Of a stretch of DNA of 64,000 nt, positions 1-13,689 are shown piece by piece. This DNA is from Viscum album (Eukaryota > Streptophyta > Magnoliopsida > Santalales > Viscaceae), in the NCBI GenBank assembly GCA_963277665.1, contig OY728122.1:2129736024-2129800023 (forward strand), written 5' to 3'. Under the pieces are notes generated by a model. That model made no database searches. It saw nothing but the letters and a program-made list of their open reading frames with translations, and was not told the DNA's origin. Every line of letters starts with the position of its first letter. Position 1 is the stretch's first letter. Position numbers and translations under genes: made by a program.

Positions 1-244
1 ATACACATAAGATAATTCACATTATATTTACAAAACATTATGAAGGATTTTTACAACAAATGAACCTGAATAAACATTATACCAAGTAAAGACATTTGTG
101 AAATAAAATTTATGATGTATTTTTGTATTAGGTTCATATTAAAAACATATTTAAAATACTATTTTTGTATTAACCTCATTTAAAGGATGTACATCATAAT
201 TATTAATGGAAATTGTATCAATATTATTTTAAAAAACCACACAA

Positions 245-345
245 TATATTTTGGGTTACAACCAATCAATTTTGGCAAGGCTGTGGGGCCTGAACTCATG
301 ACTGAAGGATGATAGGAGCTTTTCACCTACCATGGGCCTTTATGA
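245..345 (-). repeat. tRNA-derived (SINE-like) fragment
   Basis: Read on the minus strand, this short stretch looks like an RNA polymerase III internal promoter. An A-box-like TAGGTGAAAAGCTCC (complement of 315-329) is followed about 20 nt later by a B-box-like GTTCAGGCCCC (complement of 285-295), which is close to the GTTCRANNCC consensus. It is clearly richer in G+C than its surroundings. The downstream side runs into T-rich sequence (about 225-245), as plant SINE tails often do. No tRNA cloverleaf closes, so a functional tRNA gene is unlikely. A decayed SINE or tRNA relic is my inference. Confidence 0.35.
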
Positions 346-1070
346 TATACTGGATAATGTGTAATTATTTAAAGAAAATTGAGAAATAAATATGACAAAT
401 GAAACAATAGTGATATTATTCTGTTTTAGTGATTAATATGTTAAGAATATTAACATTGGAGAATAGTTAGAGAAAAATAGTTTGACTTGTCACTTTTTTA
501 TGAGCATTGTAATCCATTAAATTTTTTATTTATTTAGATATAAATGTTAATTTTTGGATACCCATTTATTGTGGTAAAGGGTGTATTAGAATTCATCAAT
601 GCACAAAAAAAGTGGAATTGTTCTCATGAAATAGAAATGTGACACGAAATTATATTTCCATATACTCATAGGCAATAAAATAATTACTCAACATTAGTAT
701 AATAATAAATAATTGTGTTCTCTAGATACCAAAATTTACGTTGGACCAATGGTCTATTAAACCATTGCTGATTTATACCTTTGAGGCACTAAACAATCTA
801 TTTATTAGTCGCATGTTTTTGATTGATGTATTCAATAAATTCAAATAAATATATACGCATTTCCACCAAGTATGTATCTCTATATTCCATAAATATTTTC
901 TTCTATAGATACATATTTATATGTTAGTTCAGGATACCATAGTACTTCTCATTGTCTCTTTTATAGAGGAATTCCTAAGAAACCTTCTCACGATGTAGGA
1001 CTTCAACATTTGAAATATCAAAAAATATATCACTATAATTGAGTATAAATTGTGAGAATGTAATTTCATT
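346..1070. other. A+T-rich stretch without recognisable gene
   Basis: Nothing coding was recognised. The stretch ends in a polypurine-like tract directly before the first long LTR, so it is probably the decayed 3' internal part of an upstream retroelement. It has no readable RT or integrase motif. The same applies to 1-244. Confidence 0.4.
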
Positions 1071-1083
1071 AAGGAGGGTATAA
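1071..1083 (+). promoter_or_regulatory. polypurine tract before LTR copy 1
   Basis: AAGGAGGGTATAA lies immediately before TGTAACACCC. The equivalent positions before the other two LTR copies read GGGGTATAA (19301-19309) and AGGTATAA (12020-12027). A purine-rich tract touching the LTR start is where plus-strand DNA synthesis is primed in LTR retrotransposons. Its presence says that each of these LTRs once stood downstream of an internal region. Confidence 0.5.
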
Positions 1084-2453
1084 TGTAACACCCTGAAAAT
1101 CAAATGTTAGAACATTGTAATTGATATTATACTTGACACACAACCCCAAATGTGTAAGATAATATTATTTTAAAATAATTTATAATAGATTTACGCTTTT
1201 AAGAAATTTAATATAATTTATAGATATAAATTTACATGATACATAGTTAGTGTCATACATAAATAACCAGAGTTTATTCCATGGATAGTGTTACAAAGAA
1301 TACCATGTTTTACCAAAAAAATAATATATTATAAAAATGTAATTTTTTAATAAAATAATAATTAATATAGATATTAAATTAATATTTATGAATAATATCA
1401 ACAAAAATATGAAAATATATGCTTTAACTAAATATAAAATAAATAAATAGGTCAATAAATAATTATAAATGAAAATATAAACCAATTCGATATTCTAGAA
1501 ATATTATTATTTTTAGGCTCAGAAAAGAAAATTTTCTTAATAAATCAAATTAAAGACAATTATTTATTTTTATTAATTAAATATATATGTTATATATTCA
1601 ACAAAAATATTTTATATATTCATTCAATATATTTGATAACTGTAAGATAATAAAAATCAAATATTTGAAATAAAAATGTATATCTTTAAGGAACTTTTAC
1701 AACCTTTTTCTAGAGACCCAATTTAAAATAAATTATATAGTAAATTAATAAAACTAATATATTGTAACCAACATAATATTTGATATAAGAATATAAAAAT
1801 TATTTTAGGGTGACATTTTTATATTTTTCAGGGGAGTTTCATTTTATAATAAATAATTAAAATAATGAAAATTATTTCCATACTACTTTTTCATATCATT
1901 GATTTATACTGTAAATTTATAACATTAAATAGAATTAAAAATTAATTAGATAATTTTATTTTAAAAATAATAAAACTTTTTTCATTGAAATACATTCTAG
2001 ATATAAATTTAAAAAAAAATTAAAAACATTAGATCCTTTATACATTAAGACATGCATTATTATCCCTTCTACAGGATTAGAATTACATTAATTTGATCCA
2101 AATATATGATTTTATATTTTGAAAATTGATTAAATATTTTGAATAACCATCATTTATAATTTCTAATAAGTCGATCCTTGTTTCCTATCAAACTAATTAA
2201 TGAATTTATTTAAAATTAAATAGAACAATTATGGTGAATATAATCAAAAGAAGAAACTAAAATTTAATCGTAATTCCTAACATGATATAGGTTGGACTTA
2301 TTTCTATCATATTCTCCATTGTATCGATATGGAACCATTATGGTGCTTATTGGAATAAAAAAATAAAGGTGTGGTTTCTTTTTTTGAAACTATTCCAAGA
2401 CTGTACCTGATAACCCACTAGAAAATCCCTCATTTCTTCCCACTTAATGAGAC

Positions 2454-2598
2454 CTATAAAAGCACTTAGGATCATCCAAACACTGCCCAATTCACATTCC
2501 AATATCACTACTTTCTTCATCGAGTACTAATTTTTGGATAAAAGTAATCCAAGGATTCCATTTGTGGGAAACCTAAAAGTGTTTCCCGATTAAGAGGT
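2454..2598 (+). promoter_or_regulatory. LTR copy 1 TATA-like box and leader donor
   Basis: CCTATAAAAG lies about 1370 bp into the LTR, and AGAG|GTTACATC with a GT at 2597-2598 follows 143 bp later. The same pair occurs at equivalent offsets in copies 2 and 3. I infer the U3/R boundary, with transcription starting some 30 bp after the box, and a short first leader exon. Confidence 0.4.
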
Positions 2599-2659
2599 TA
2601 CATCATTATTTAATCTCTCTAGATTTATTTCCTTTCTCCACTCATTAAATTATATTTAT

Positions 2660-3165
2660 TCATTGAATATACAAAAAAAATATTATAAATATAATATTTA
2701 TCATTTTATTTTTATGGTTCAATAATAAATTACTTAGACATTTTTCTAATGTGTAACAAATATATTTTTTATATGTATGGTGAACTACTGCCTCACGAAA
2801 CGATGATTGTTCATTTACCATTACCGCCTCTCATGGTGGAAATTTTCATAGACACTATATTGAAAATTTATATATATGAAATTAATTATTTCCTCAATAT
2901 ACATTAATTATTTTACTATTCATATCCTTATACATTCCATTTTGTGTAAATATGATAACATCGTTTGTGGAAGGGTGGACTATTACCCCCTCAAAGGGAT
3001 GTCAATCTCTCACACGATACATGGAATGTATAATGTATTTTTATAATTAAACATATGTTACATAAAAACATATATATCGTATTAATTAAATAATTTACTT
3101 TTTGTAACTAATATTAAAAATGACACTCATTATACCCCGAATATAATGTCCTTCAGATTTTGATA
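2660..3165 (+). repeat. tandem ~190-bp module in LTR copy 1
   Basis: Cores GTGAACTACTGCCTC (about 2782) and GTGGACTATTACCCCC (about 2972) are followed by a weaker third one near 3130 (ATTATACCCC). They are separated by A+T-rich filler at about 160-190-bp spacing. The same series occurs in the other two LTR copies, so it was present in the ancestral LTR. Confidence 0.45.
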
Positions 3166-5050
3166 TATTAAAATGGGTTGTTTATACACCAAACAAAATA
3201 AGCAATTGAAGAACATAATAATAAAAATTAATTTCATTGGGTTATATTACTTCCTCAATATCTTTAATATTAAGTGACTATGTAAATAATAACCTATTTA
3301 ATAATTATTCATTTATTTAAATTTTTTTTATTTACCATTGATATATGTAATATATTCATTGTTTTATTTTCACATAAATGTTATGGTGTTTTCAAAGGTT
3401 TACATTACAATCTTGTTTTATTCAAGATAATTTACACAATAATTTTCATCAATGGAAATTATTTGATCATAGTTTATTCAATATATTCATTTTATTTTAA
3501 AACTCATATTCATAAACCTTTTCAATTATTGGTATAATCTTTAACTATTTGGAACTACGAGTTTTTTAGAAAATGTTTTTACCAAAACCCAACATCATTT
3601 ATATCTTTTGACAGTTAACAAGTTTTCTTCTAAAAAAAATTTTATATAGAAATGTTTTAAAATAATTAAAATGATTTGGTTAAGGATTTTTCCCCCTTAT
3701 TTATTTTACCAATTTGTTTCAATGTAATCTTCTTGTCTCTTTCCTAATGACGATTTTTCTAAACTTTTTAACAAGTGAAAGGAATTTTGTTTTATGATAT
3801 GTATAGATTTACACACTACCATTCCTAAGAAGAATGTATTACATTTTTAAAAGGTTAATTTGCAAATAAAATGTTTTTAAAACTAATTTACAGTGAAATG
3901 GTTTTTCAAAAGGTTTTTCAAAACAATATGATATTTACCAAATGATTTTTTAAATGTTTTTTATAGTATTTCCATTATTAAATGAAAAAAAACCTCTAAT
4001 TTACTCTACTTGGGATATGTTGAATTGATACCTTCATTATTCTTCCCCTATATGTTTCATGATTGGTTTTTTCAAGTACATTATTCACATTCAATTCCTT
4101 AATTTATTTGGTAGTCACCTTGAAATATTCAATGTCTTATGATCATTAAATTTGTAATTTATCTTAAATAGTCTGTTTATTTTATATTGGATATTACTAT
4201 TTTATAAATAAAATTATATTTTAAACCGATTGACGATATTTATTGTTATTTGATTATTTGGGGAAATATTCATAATTATGTATTATTTATTCAATATAAA
4301 TATATGATAATTCTTGTTATTTATTTTGGTTAATTGAAATGTGGAATGATAGGGACTGGTATTGATGGGTGAATCATCGACTATATATAGATACTCAATG
4401 TATCAATAAGTTCTACTAAGAAAAACTAGTTGCACAAATTAAATGGGATTTTATCAATAGTTTCAAACCATTTTTTGAATGGTCTTGAGGGTATAGGTTT
4501 TCATGATACTTAGAAATGACATCAGATAAATAAGCCTATACCTATTTTTTTATTATTCTTCCATGATATTTTTCGTTGACCTATCAATGGATACATTTCA
4601 TTTCATTTCATTAATTAAATGGAATATGTTTCAGTATCTTACCTTTCTATATTGATTTTTTTTCTAATCATGTTATTGGAATAGAATTTTTTTCTAGTTA
4701 TTACTATTTCAAATTGTTTATGATAATACTTATCTGTTTATTAATGACATGGTATGTGTGTTCAATTATTTAATATACCCTAATTAATAATCACTTTGAT
4801 TCTTTATTCCCTTCAATTTATTTTTCCTTTATGAGTATTTAATATCATTATTATTTTTTTTACTTCACCAGGAATCCAATAAGATTACTATGAAATATAT
4901 GTAGGGATTTATTAGAAGGACTAGAGTTATCCTCAATGTTATTTGAATGGTAAAAATTTATGTTAAAATTAGTGTATTCATTTTTAATACAAGGTTTATT
5001 TATGTATCTCGTTTTCCTTAACTAAAAACACTTCGATACATTAGGATTTC

Positions 5051-8000
5051 ATTCTCTGTAATCCTTCTAAGGTAATAATAGAAAACACCGGGTCTGGACC
5101 ATGTTTGGTTGGGATTCTACATACTATGTTGATGATATATTCTTCTAGGTGATTTCTATCTAGATCATCTTAAGAGAGGTTTGTGATAATGCCTCTATTT
5201 GGGTATTTAGGAAAATAAATAGTTATTTTTTGTTGGGAGAACAAGGGTTTTAGTTGATGTTATATGAGAATAGTTTGATGATAGAATATAAATGTTTATT
5301 TGTGGGATTGGAAGATGATTGAGCCATATTTATTTATTCTACATTCTAAAAAGGAATAAAAAAAATAGAGCTTATTTATGTGGATTCTGAAGTTGGTTGA
5401 AACTGATATGTGGTGACTGGATGGGTTATAAAGAACCATGTGGATTCCTTCATGGGAGAGAAGGTAATAATGTCAATTCACAATATTGTTACATTTTACA
5501 TATTATTTGATGTTATATGATTGTTTAATGAGAATAAATATATGAAGATATATTCATTGATACATATATGTACTATTTTAGTGAAAGGTACAATGGTAGA
5601 AATGTGTGTATGAATTATACGATAAAAAAGAATATTGTGAAGGGATTTATTTATATGTTGTGTTTTATTGATTTTTTTATTCTCTAGATAAATTATTCAA
5701 TATTGAATATGGACCAAACATGGGACCCACATAGTTGACATATTTTCTAGCATGTTTGAGTGGTTAGGTATTTTATTTCTGGGAAAATATGGAATCATAT
5801 AATTGTGGGTCTAAATTGAATTTGAGGTTATTATAATGGATTTAAAGGTTTTATTGTATATGGTCATGGATGTTTAGTTTTAGAAACACAATTTGAGAGA
5901 ATTGTTTGGCAATAACTTCTTGAAATGATCAGGTGTGGTCAAATATGAGATTGAGAGACCAAAACAATGCTAGAGGCTAGCAGTACATGTGATATATAAA
6001 GAGAATGGATGAATTTATTCACATTGTGTAAAATAGTATTGGAATATACTACCCTAAGAGAGAGTGTAATGGTGTATGTAATTTATTTTTGTCCCGATAA
6101 TAAATTTACTTGTACAACATTATACTACATGAGATATGGTTGTGTATAGGTATTTAAACCACTCTAATATAGAGCTTTCAAGAATTTATATTATATATCA
6201 TTCAATCATATGTTAAAATGAATGGGTTAGGGTTTTTAGTACATGGGAACCCCTTTACCGTCATTAGATGAGTGATGCATGGTAAATTATCTTATAGTTC
6301 TAGTTAGAAAATGAATAATTATAAGACATGTATTTTTGTTTTTTTCTTCTTCCTAATTCCATATCAATGAAAAAAAATTAATATGTGTTATATTATGGTT
6401 ACTTGTTTCATCAATACCAAAATTTATTTTCCATACATGGAACATGTACTATTCGATGCACACAACCATTATGTATCCTTACAAACTTTGTTAATAGGAT
6501 AAACTATGGATCATCCAAGATAATGTTAATTTTTATTGTAGATATGATTGGGAAGATTCTCAATGATACAATAGAGATCACATACATGTTTTTCCTTATT
6601 TACTCGTTAATGTGTTATTGAACTTCTAGTTATTTGTGATTTTCGAAATGATGGAATTACCTTTACATGAAATCACTATAAAATGATGTGTTATTGATTT
6701 TTTTATTATTTTATTAGTTTTTATATTTTATATTTGTATTTTTATATTATATTTATTATTATTATTTTGAAGGCATAATATCCCCCAATGAATTATTAGA
6801 AACCACAATTATATCTAATAGAATATATAATATAGTGAGTAACACATAAGGACATGTCATCATCTAACTAGGATACTATTTATTGATTTTAGGTGTGGTA
6901 TTATAGTAACCCCATATTGAGTGACATGAAGAACAATATGTTGTTAATTCATGTGTTTTATAGGTTAAGGTGTCCTTGAATGATAAGATGTAATAAAATA
7001 TGATATTGTGTGACCTCCACAATGTGTGAGTGAAAGTGTGAAAATTTGTTTTGTAAGACACATGAGTTCTAGGATATGGTTTGAGATTTGATATGTGACC
7101 ACCAATGTGTAAGAGGAGATAGTCTCATATATAAATTAAAAAATTCACTCTGTGAGAGTAAATGATTCATGAACTTTTTGTGGCCCCTCTAAATAGTAAA
7201 AATTTGTTCGAGATATGTTCTAAAACATCCATTGTGTTATTATGGAAGGCCTAGAACAAGGTTTGAAACATCTCAAGAGTGTGATTACTATTTATAAACA
7301 TGATCATTGATAGTATAGTTAGTAACAGATTTTTATTCATGATTGGAGATATACGAGGGTATGATACAACACGTCATTCTTGCATGGTTATAAATCATTT
7401 CACTTAGAGGTTCTTGGTGACTTACATAGGGAATCATAATCTAGTTAGTATTCATATGTATTAATTAGTTATATTTTTCATTAATATACAATAATTTAGC
7501 TCTAAAATATATGGTAATAATATATTTATTTCCCTATATTGGTTTATTTTCCACACCAAGAATGGGAACCCCTATTAACATGATGATTTTATTATTAGAG
7601 ATCCAACACAAAAAAGATCAATGTCAGTTAATTGAGAATGTGAATGTTGGATTATTCAAGAGATGGTAGGGTTATATACTGTATCTATCACTTCAATTTC
7701 ACTGATGTTTGATTGTTTAATTTTTTTCATTTTAATGAACCGCTATATATGAGGATCTATTTTTATAATGTATAATGAATAACGATTTTAAAAAACATGT
7801 GAATTTGTTTTTTTTATTTTTTATCTATTTTTCTTTCATTTGGATTTCTATTCAACATTATGTCAATTATCTTAGTGCTTAGCAGAAACATTTTATAATT
7901 CCAACATTCCCCTATTATTTGTGTTGTGTGGTCTATTTTTTATATCATTTTCAATATGGGGATAATCTATATGGAATGGGGGAAAATATGATCTCTATAG

Positions 8001-10909
8001 TTTTTTGAGTCTATTTTATAAAAAAATTATTACATAACATTATTAAATTTATTATTTACCTCCATGTATTTTGGATTATGTAGTGTTTAATCATGAGATA
8101 TAAGTTGCACTTCTATCTGGATAGAATTTGTATGGTGAAAATTATATACTCTAGGGTACATTGTTTAATTTTAATGGATATATTATAGATATTTCATATT
8201 ATTCATAAACTATTATTCTTATTTTATTGTTCATTATATTTTTATATTTAATGGTTATTAGATTAGGATATATAATGAATCAAGAATAAACATAAAGGTT
8301 CAGGTAAAATTGACATGATTAACAATTGTTTTGAACTGATTATAATCATCTAAATGAAATAAAAAATTCACTATTTGTTTTATGAAATACATTATTCAGC
8401 GTTACTAAAATTTTAGGATTGAGTATCTTTATAATTATGTATCATATTTATCTAACTAACATACAAGTTCATTGTGTATTTCTATGAAAACTATTGGATA
8501 ATTGACCATTCCCTATTATCAAGGTTTGATGATCCTTATATAATAACTTCTTTGTTTGTTTAATGGATCACTAGCTATAAATTTATGTTTTTTTCATGCA
8601 TTCAACTTTTAATATCTTTAAAATTACTTGTTTTTTCATTTTATAAAATTGGATCCTCATTGTTTTCTCATGAATCTAGACAATAAGAAATATAAAGTCT
8701 ATTATCATAGGGAAAGATCCTTTCGTACATTAATATATCTAGAATTGTGGGAATACGAAATATCTATAGGGTATTCTATAAATTGTTCTCAGTGAATTAT
8801 ACTCAACATATTTTCTCTCATATATTATATGTGGGAGGTCGAGCTGAATTATGGTATACCCCTATCATGGAGGATAGTTCAAAAAACATGCAAAAGCATA
8901 ATTCTGAAAATTATAATTTCTTAGTTAGTCCGCATGATTTCTAGGATATATTATTGTGTTTTACTATAAAATTTGGTTGGAAATGAACCCTAATGGTCAG
9001 TATTTGATAATGGATGTTTATATACATCAATATCCAATATGAAATCTTATTTTGTAGTAGTACGCTATTGGAGGCCAGAAAACATGTCATGATAAGTATA
9101 TAACAACATTTTTTCATGGATTTCATCTATGAATCACTTATAAAAGTGTTAATATAGGATACCATAGATTTATATAAGTGGAAAATATTGGTATATTAAT
9201 TTCTAAATTATTCATTGGGTATTTTTACTTTGGACTGTAATTTCTAGGTAGGGATGCAAAGAAGGAGTGTTGATTTGTTATTGAACATAAAAAAACTAAG
9301 ACTATAATAATAAAAAAATTATTTCATAATCAAAATTAATTCTTTATTATTATAGTCTATGTGGAGGATTGTATAATTTTATCATATCATATCAACAGAT
9401 GGACTGATAGGGGTATAACTAATATAGATTGTCATGCCATTATATGTTTGAGGATGATGATTTTATATGAGATGTGATATTATTGATAGAAAAAATCAAA
9501 GAAAGATTAGGTTTCATTTTATTTATATATTATAGGAGTTCATATGACACACAATTAGTGTTGGTGGACTACATATTATCTAATCATGTGTACAAGTACT
9601 TTAATGATATTCCGTACATATTGAACTATAAGATACAAATATTAGTTACATGTTGGAATGTATCTTTATTTATTTTTTTATGGAAAATATTTGTTTTGAA
9701 GTTATTTTATGGGGGTCATATAATTAAAGTACCAAATCATCAAGGAGATCGAAATGTGGATATAGTTGAGGGACATAATTGCAGTAGTAGTATTACATTA
9801 TATATGTGAATGTTCATTAGGTGTTTTTTGTATATGATACATTAATGTTTTATTAATTTTATCATTTGAAATATGATGAAGGATACATGTGTTCAACCAT
9901 ATTATTAATAGTTATATTTTATTCAAATATTAAGAAATCACTATAAAACACAGGTTAATCTCATCTCACCATCTCGTCTATAATAGTGTATGATATGTGA
10001 ATTTCCTTGGAGCTGTCCAAATGAATATTTTATCTTCATATACCACATAATAATAGATTATAAAATATTAAAAGTATTGAAATAGTTTTAATTTCATTTG
10101 GAGCTATTAAATTTTTATTTCTTCATGTTTTAGATATATTGTTTTTAGAACAAATTTTCACAAGTTATGTTATTGGTAATAAAATAATCCGTAAATTTCT
10201 ACTAGAATAGTTCATCTTGTACCACCATGATATGTGTGGATTATGAAATGATATGTAATTGGGATGTAGCTATGGGTAGATCCTGATAGACCCTTAATCA
10301 TATAGGAATCATTTTGAAACATGATGTTGGTATGGTTTCTATAGTGAATCTAGTGGAATATTTGAGATATATTTCCACTATCTGTGGATAGTATAATGGA
10401 TTTTGACTTATATAAATTCTCAGGATTTCCTATTGATATGTAAAAAATGTTCAAAATCATACTCAAATTTGGAGTGGACCCTATATTGATTCCCTCATAT
10501 CATTATCAACAGACAAAGTGTAGAGATACAATGGTTAGTGTCATGGATCATGGGTTGAAGGACTTTATTCAATAAATAACACCATATTAATGAAATATTT
10601 TAGTTTTATAAAAAATGTTTTAAAATGTCATAATAGTTTTCATGTTTTAAAAAATAGTGATTCATTAAATGGTGTTGAATAGTTATAAAATATCATGGAA
10701 AAATGATATGATTTATAATTAAATGATAGATAAAATGTTCTATAAAATTGAATTTTGGTCATGATATTAATATGTTTTGGATCATATATAGGATATAAAG
10801 AATATATTATCTAAAAATTAGTATTTATTAAACTGATAAATTGTGGGGTTTTTTGATTTTATGAATATAATAGTGTTTTTTCACAACTCTCAAGAATTAT
10901 ATCATTCAC
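5051..10909. other. decayed retroelement interior, A+T-rich
   Basis: By position this is the internal region between LTR copies 1 and 2. The longest open stretches (for example 8747-8944 and 9474-9809) match no protein family I recognise and are probably chance ORFs in A+T-rich DNA. No zinc knuckle, protease DTG or RT motif could be read here. It includes a 15-bp inverted repeat at 9300-9357. Gag and protease are expected by layout but are not seen. Confidence 0.4.
9300..9357. repeat. 15-bp perfect inverted repeat
   Basis: GACTATAATAATAAA (9300-9314) pairs exactly with TTTATTATTATAGTC (9343-9357) around a 28-base loop. It could form a hairpin. No flanking duplication was seen, so there is no ground to call it a MITE. 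Confidence 0.6.
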
Positions 10910-11125
10910 TCCTACAGGGATTCATTCGTCATGGTGTTCATTAATGATATATTTGTAAAATCCACATCCAACGATATTAATTCGAATAATATTGATATTA
11001 TATTAAGAAAATTTAAATCACATCATAATTTTCAAATGTACATGAAATTTCCTAATAAGATTATGTTATGTTACTTTATTTGGAATCTTATTTTGTTGGT
11101 GAAAAAAAGTAGTTTATCAAAATAA
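10910..11125 (+). pseudogene. Ty3/gypsy reverse transcriptase fragment
   Basis: In one open frame the sequence reads YRDSFVMVFINDIFVKS, which matches the catalytic palm block of Ty3/gypsy RT (usually ..FVVVFIDDILVYS). The first aspartate of the active pair is replaced by asparagine. The next residues (ILRKFKSHHNFQMYMKFP) match the following alpha-helix and LYAKFSKC-like strand. The upstream fingers cannot be read, and RNase H and integrase are not recognisable in the 900 bp before the next LTR, where about 2 kb would be expected. I conclude that this is a dead pol remnant of the element bounded by LTR copies 1 and 2, with its distal pol deleted. The family call is fairly safe; the lineage is not. 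Confidence 0.65.
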
Positions 11126-12019
11126 AGGTGGATGTGGTGATGTATTGTGCGTATCACAGGAAGGTGTTTCTCATTTGTAGTTTTCACAACCATGATTTAT
11201 ATTAAAGGTAATTAATTCATGATATATACCACATGACAATTCAATGATATGGTTGACCTAGAATTGATGAATTCATGATATTCAATTGAATGGTTATATC
11301 ATTTATTAGGTTGATTTAATAGTCTTTCATAAAGTTGTTCTGAATTAATGGTTTTATATTTTCAGGTATTGCTCAATAGAGTTATGACCCCATGAGTAGA
11401 ACCATCATACCCATGAAATTGATATTTTTATTATATATTTTAATTTGTTATTAGGGTTCATTATATCGTTAATTATATATTTTTTAAGCACATAAAATAA
11501 GATCTTTGGATGCATAATATATTAAAAGAACAATGAACCCATAGAAGATGAATTAGTTTTATAATATAGAGAAAATTGACATTAGGATGGAATATTTCCT
11601 CTGAACGTGTAATTAAATCATTATGGATCTCTAAAAAAATCTTGAGGAGATATTTTTGATTTCCAATAAATAGTAAAAACTAATAATATTACTTTATAAA
11701 TACCATTTTAATTTCTTATATAGATAAGAGTTTTTTTCATATACTCCAATGTTCATTACCTCATTTTTTAATGGATTAGGAAAAGACGATGCATTTAATA
11801 ATTTTTTATGACATTATAATGTATGAATAATTCATATAAGATGTTCTAGTTAGATGATGGTCCTAGGATAAGAAGAGTGTTCCTATGGTTTTTTGTAGGA
11901 TAATGATACCTACTTCCATGATAGATTAGTAAATATGTTATGAACATACGTCACACTAGGTAATATATACAATATTAATCATGTTATGTATTGATATTAT
12001 ATATATTTTTATTTTGGAT
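11126..12019 (+). other. decayed distal internal region before LTR 2
   Basis: The stretch lies between the RT fragment and the second LTR. It may hold shredded RNase H sequence, but no motif survives that I can defend. It ends in AGGTATAA, the polypurine-like junction shared with the other LTR copies. Confidence 0.35.
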
Positions 12020-13477
12020 AGGTATAATGATGGATATTAATGTGTATTTTCTTATGTCACTTGTAAAATATACAGTTTAAAGGAATTATTTTTTGATTAA
12101 ATTTAATATGTTTGATATTTTTCATTTCACACAACAGTGAATATATCTTTTTTCATATAAAATATCCAACTTAATCATACTTTTTAGACAAATATCTATC
12201 GATATTTCTCTACACTATAACATTTATTATCATTGTTGTACATAAAACACTATGTTTCACCTATGTGACCCCAAATATTGAGTAACTCTAATAGATTTTG
12301 TTATACATAAGACCTAGTTTTACATAACTGAATAGTACTATTAATAATATTATTAAAATATTATTATAGTTTTAAGCATTCCATTGGAATTTTTGTTAAT
12401 GAAAAATATTAATCAAATAAGGTAATTATTGGTTTCCCACACACACACTCATATATATGAACAAATATTTTGTGACCAATTGGCTAGAAATTATAATAAA
12501 CCCCTTATGGACATATGGAAAATCATTTTCATAAAATTAAATTAATGAAATAAAAGAAGGTCAACATTAATAAATTAACTATACAAAATTATATAAATTA
12601 TTTTAATGATATATATTTATATATATATATAATTCATTCAATTAATTAATAGTCAATTTATTTTTTTCTAGAAAATTCTTAATAATAAAACTAATTTTAC
12701 ACAAAGAGATATATGTTTTCTTGGAATGTAATATTTTCACCTTTTAATGGATTTACTATTTTAAATATAAATTTTTACACTTTTATACACTATATTTGAA
12801 AAATAAAATTCTTTTTTGGAAAATAAATTTTTTGAAATATATTTTGATGATTTTTTTATATTTTGATGACAAGATTCATTTTTGAATGTATAGTGAAAAA
12901 TTAGGAATGTTTATTCAAAATAAAATTTTCTTCTAATTTATTTATATTATTAAAATATACATAAAATAATTATTAATTTATTTTTACAAAAATTTTAAAT
13001 ATATTTGTTAAATGTATATCATTAGAATCAATTTCATAATGTAATTAAAAATAAATACATTTCAAACATCTGAACATTACCACATTAAAATATTGTTGTA
13101 TTGTCCTATCTACGAGATAAATTTTAATATTATTGAGTCCACCTTTGTGTCAAGAAATGGAACAAATAATTCCATATTTTGAATTAAAATTATTTTATAT
13201 TTAGATAATGCTTAATTTAGATTTTGTCCAAATATATTAGTCAAAATAATTAAACTTCATTATAGCGATTAAGTTTAAATTGAGTTTCCTTAGTAGTAAC
13301 ACATTAACATTATAGACCAAATAACATATAAACACATATCAAAGAAATGTAATGGAAATTTTTATAATTTAACCTACATTTTATAGAACATGGAAATGTT
13401 TTTGAGGCACTTCATTTATGATATATCACTAAATAGTGTTTTCTTTTTATATTTGCAAGAATGCCACTCCACGTCCA

Positions 13478-13657
13478 CTATAAATGGGAAGTCACCCCCT
13501 CACATAATCACACTTGTAAGAAAATTTGTCTCATCCAAACCCTAAAAATATAAACTCCCAAAATCCCTAATATCATCCTATTATCCCCACAATGGGAACT
13601 AATAAAACCAATCTAGTCCTTTGTTCCAACCCAAAAATAATTACTCAAAGAGGAGGT
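13478..13657 (+). promoter_or_regulatory. LTR copy 2 TATA box and leader donor
   Basis: CTATAAATGGGAAG lies about 1450 bp into the LTR. It is followed 178 bp later by GGAG|GTAACTTCC with GT at 13656-13657. The intervening leader is C-rich and lacks ATG-initiated ORFs of note. The box is the best-preserved core promoter of the three copies. Confidence 0.45.
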
Positions 13658-13689
13658 AACTTCCTTAAACAAGCAATTTTGATTAATTT

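Larger units (their letters stand above)
1084..5050 (+). mobile_element. long LTR, copy 1 of three (decayed)
   Basis: It starts with TGTAACACCC, a typical plant Ty3/gypsy LTR head, right after a polypurine tract. It aligns in order with copies at 12028 and 19310. The shared landmarks are a TATA-like box (2454-2460), a leader with a GT donor (2597), a roughly 190-bp repeat module with a CTACYGCC-like core (about 2.78-3.16 kb), a TTTTCAAA-rich block (about 3.5-4.2 kb), and an acceptor-like AG at 4871. The similarity fades near 5.05 kb, so the right end is approximate. It is about 4 kb, shorter than the other two copies. Which side was its own internal region cannot be settled by eye. Confidence 0.6.

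Noticed and set aside
9300..9357. MITE candidate
   Set aside because: The hairpin arms are only 15 bp, the total is 58 bp, and no target duplication flanks it.
9474..9809. 111-codon ORF in the first interior
   Set aside because: It matches no retroelement or host family I know, has no start context of note, and is flanked by decayed DNA. The length is reachable by chance in 64 kb.
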